A stretch of 64,000 bases of DNA. Source: Streptomyces ficellus. GTDB taxonomy: Bacteria; Actinomycetota; Actinomycetes; Streptomycetales; Streptomycetaceae. Each line of letters begins with the position of its first letter. Position 1 is the first letter of the stretch. Positions 63,374 through 64,000 of the stretch are shown here, one piece after another. The notes beneath the pieces were generated by a model. That model did not search any database. It was not told the DNA's origin and worked only from the letters and a program-made list of their open reading frames with translations. The stretch is from contig NZ_JAUEPL010000004.1 in the NCBI RefSeq assembly GCF_030406405.1, positions 62,001 through 126,000 on the forward strand. Direction: 5' to 3'. A program made the position numbers and the translations under genes.

Positions 63374-64000
63374 TCAGGCCAGGAGGTCGAGGAGAGCGGC
63401 GCCGTTGTCCGTCAGGTGCAGGCGCACTTCCCGCCCGTGGCGCAGGCGTCGCAGCAAACCCGCCTGCGCGAGCTGGCCGCAGTGGTACGTGGCGGTGCTG
63501 ACCGTGACATGGGCGAGCCGCGCGGCCTCCGACACGGACGGCCGCCGCCGCGCATGGCGCAGGATCGCGGCGCGGACCGGCCCGAGCACGAGGTCGAGCC
63601 GGTCCCGGCCGCTCCTCGGCTCCGGCTCGCCGCAGCGGCGGGTGATCAGCCGGCCCAGCCCCGGGAGGGGGTAGCCGATCCAGACGAAGTCCGGGTCCTC
63701 GGCGCTGTAGGTACAGGCGGAGAGCCCGGACGCCAGCGGGACGAGCACGAGGCGGCGCCGCCCGGGGCCGGTGAGGTGGCCGGGGCAGGGGTGCGGCAGG
63801 TGGAGCAGGCCGTCGCCGTAGCGCACGGGTGAGCCGAGGCCGTTGAGCACCGTGCCCAGTACGCCCGTGACGGAGGCGACCCCGATGCGTTCCACTTCAC
63901 GCATCAGCAGGCCGTCGGCCTGTTGCCACAGCGGGCCGAAGGTGTCCCACACCGAGCGTGCCAGGTCCCGGTAGCCCGCGAGGAACGCGCGGGGCCGGTC
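63374..64000 (-). CDS. Winged-helix (ArsR-type) regulator, N-terminus off the window
   Basis: At least 209 residues of a transcription regulator whose start lies beyond the right edge; the frame stays open to base 64000 (DRPRAFLAGYRDLARSVWDT). The visible N-terminal part is a long non-DNA-binding region; the C-terminus holds the winged helix (VRAAILRHARRRPSVSEAAR, HVTVSTATYHCGQLAQAGLL, then RLRHGREVRLHLTDNGAALL). This arrangement, effector part first, fits the larger Streptomyces ArsR/HTH proteins. Target and ligand are unknown. Confidence 0.85.
   Translation of the reverse strand, partial: DRPRAFLAGYRDLARSVWDTFGPLWQQADGLLMREVERIGVASVTGVLGTVLNGLGSPVRYGDGLLHLPHPCPGHLTGPGRRRLVLVPLASGLSACTYSAEDPDFVWIGYPLPGLGRLITRRCGEPEPRSGRDRLDLVLGPVRAAILRHARRRPSVSEAARLAHVTVSTATYHCGQLAQAGLLRRLRHGREVRLHLTDNGAALLDLLA

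Overview
This is high-GC actinobacterial chromosome, almost certainly Streptomyces. The evidence is strong G/C bias at third codon positions, many GTG starts, stop/start overlaps of the ATGA and GTGA type, a two-domain geosmin synthase, an NsdA-type developmental regulator, streptogrisin-like proteases, a DUF397 protein, a pectate lyase and rare TTA (bldA-type) leucine codons in four genes. There is no rRNA, tRNA, CRISPR array, insertion sequence or prophage. The window reads as an ordinary accessory-rich chromosomal segment with four visible gene relics.

Layout. 0-6 kb: a sugar-acid or lactone catabolic locus. A minus-strand operon (enolase-superfamily dehydratase, Zn alcohol dehydrogenase, U32-like protein, sugar-binding lipoprotein) diverges from iclR-SMP30, with repeated motifs between them. 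6-8.2 kb: ECF sigma factor, membrane protein and secreted pectate lyase. 8.7-12.9 kb: redox genes (haem-oxygenase-like oxidase, FAD/Rieske oxidoreductase, HemK-like methyltransferase, CDGSH protein), then DUF6480 and CBS stress proteins. 13-15.8 kb: a Ser/Thr kinase translationally coupled to a phytoene-desaturase-like enzyme. 16-22.8 kb: antitoxin-like protein, beta-lactamase-fold hydrolase, two decayed genes (one a ChaA-type antiporter relic), VanZ, GCS2 ligase, Mrr-like membrane nuclease and an ATP-grasp protein. 22.9-27.3 kb: paaK with a palindromic operator, a hydrolase with a short cap region, DUF397, ACT and S4 proteins. 27.3-37 kb: geosmin synthase, then a regulatory block of two SpoIIE phosphatases, a phosphotransferase-fold protein and an NsdA-like regulator; two of these genes carry TTA codons.

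37-48 kb: SDR and epimerase, secreted adenosine deaminase, a Spo11/Top6A-like TOPRIM protein with a TTA codon, antiporter plus VOC protein, BrkB, secreted HAD phosphatase and secreted esterase. 48-52.7 kb: streptogrisin-like protease, a gene-poor stretch, a P-type ATPase relic joined head-on to another gene relic, and a FluC pair. 52.8-64 kb: mostly exported enzymes (haloperoxidase, beta-propeller phytase, Asp-box protein with a TTA codon, membrane-anchored S1 protease) around a third SpoIIE phosphatase, a flavin reductase and a truncated winged-helix regulator at the right edge.

The genes fit a saprophyte secreting hydrolases under developmental and stress control. The least ordinary items are the Spo11-like protein, the two relic junctions, the kinase-oxidoreductase coupling, the redox cluster and the TTA-bearing genes beside the NsdA-like regulator.
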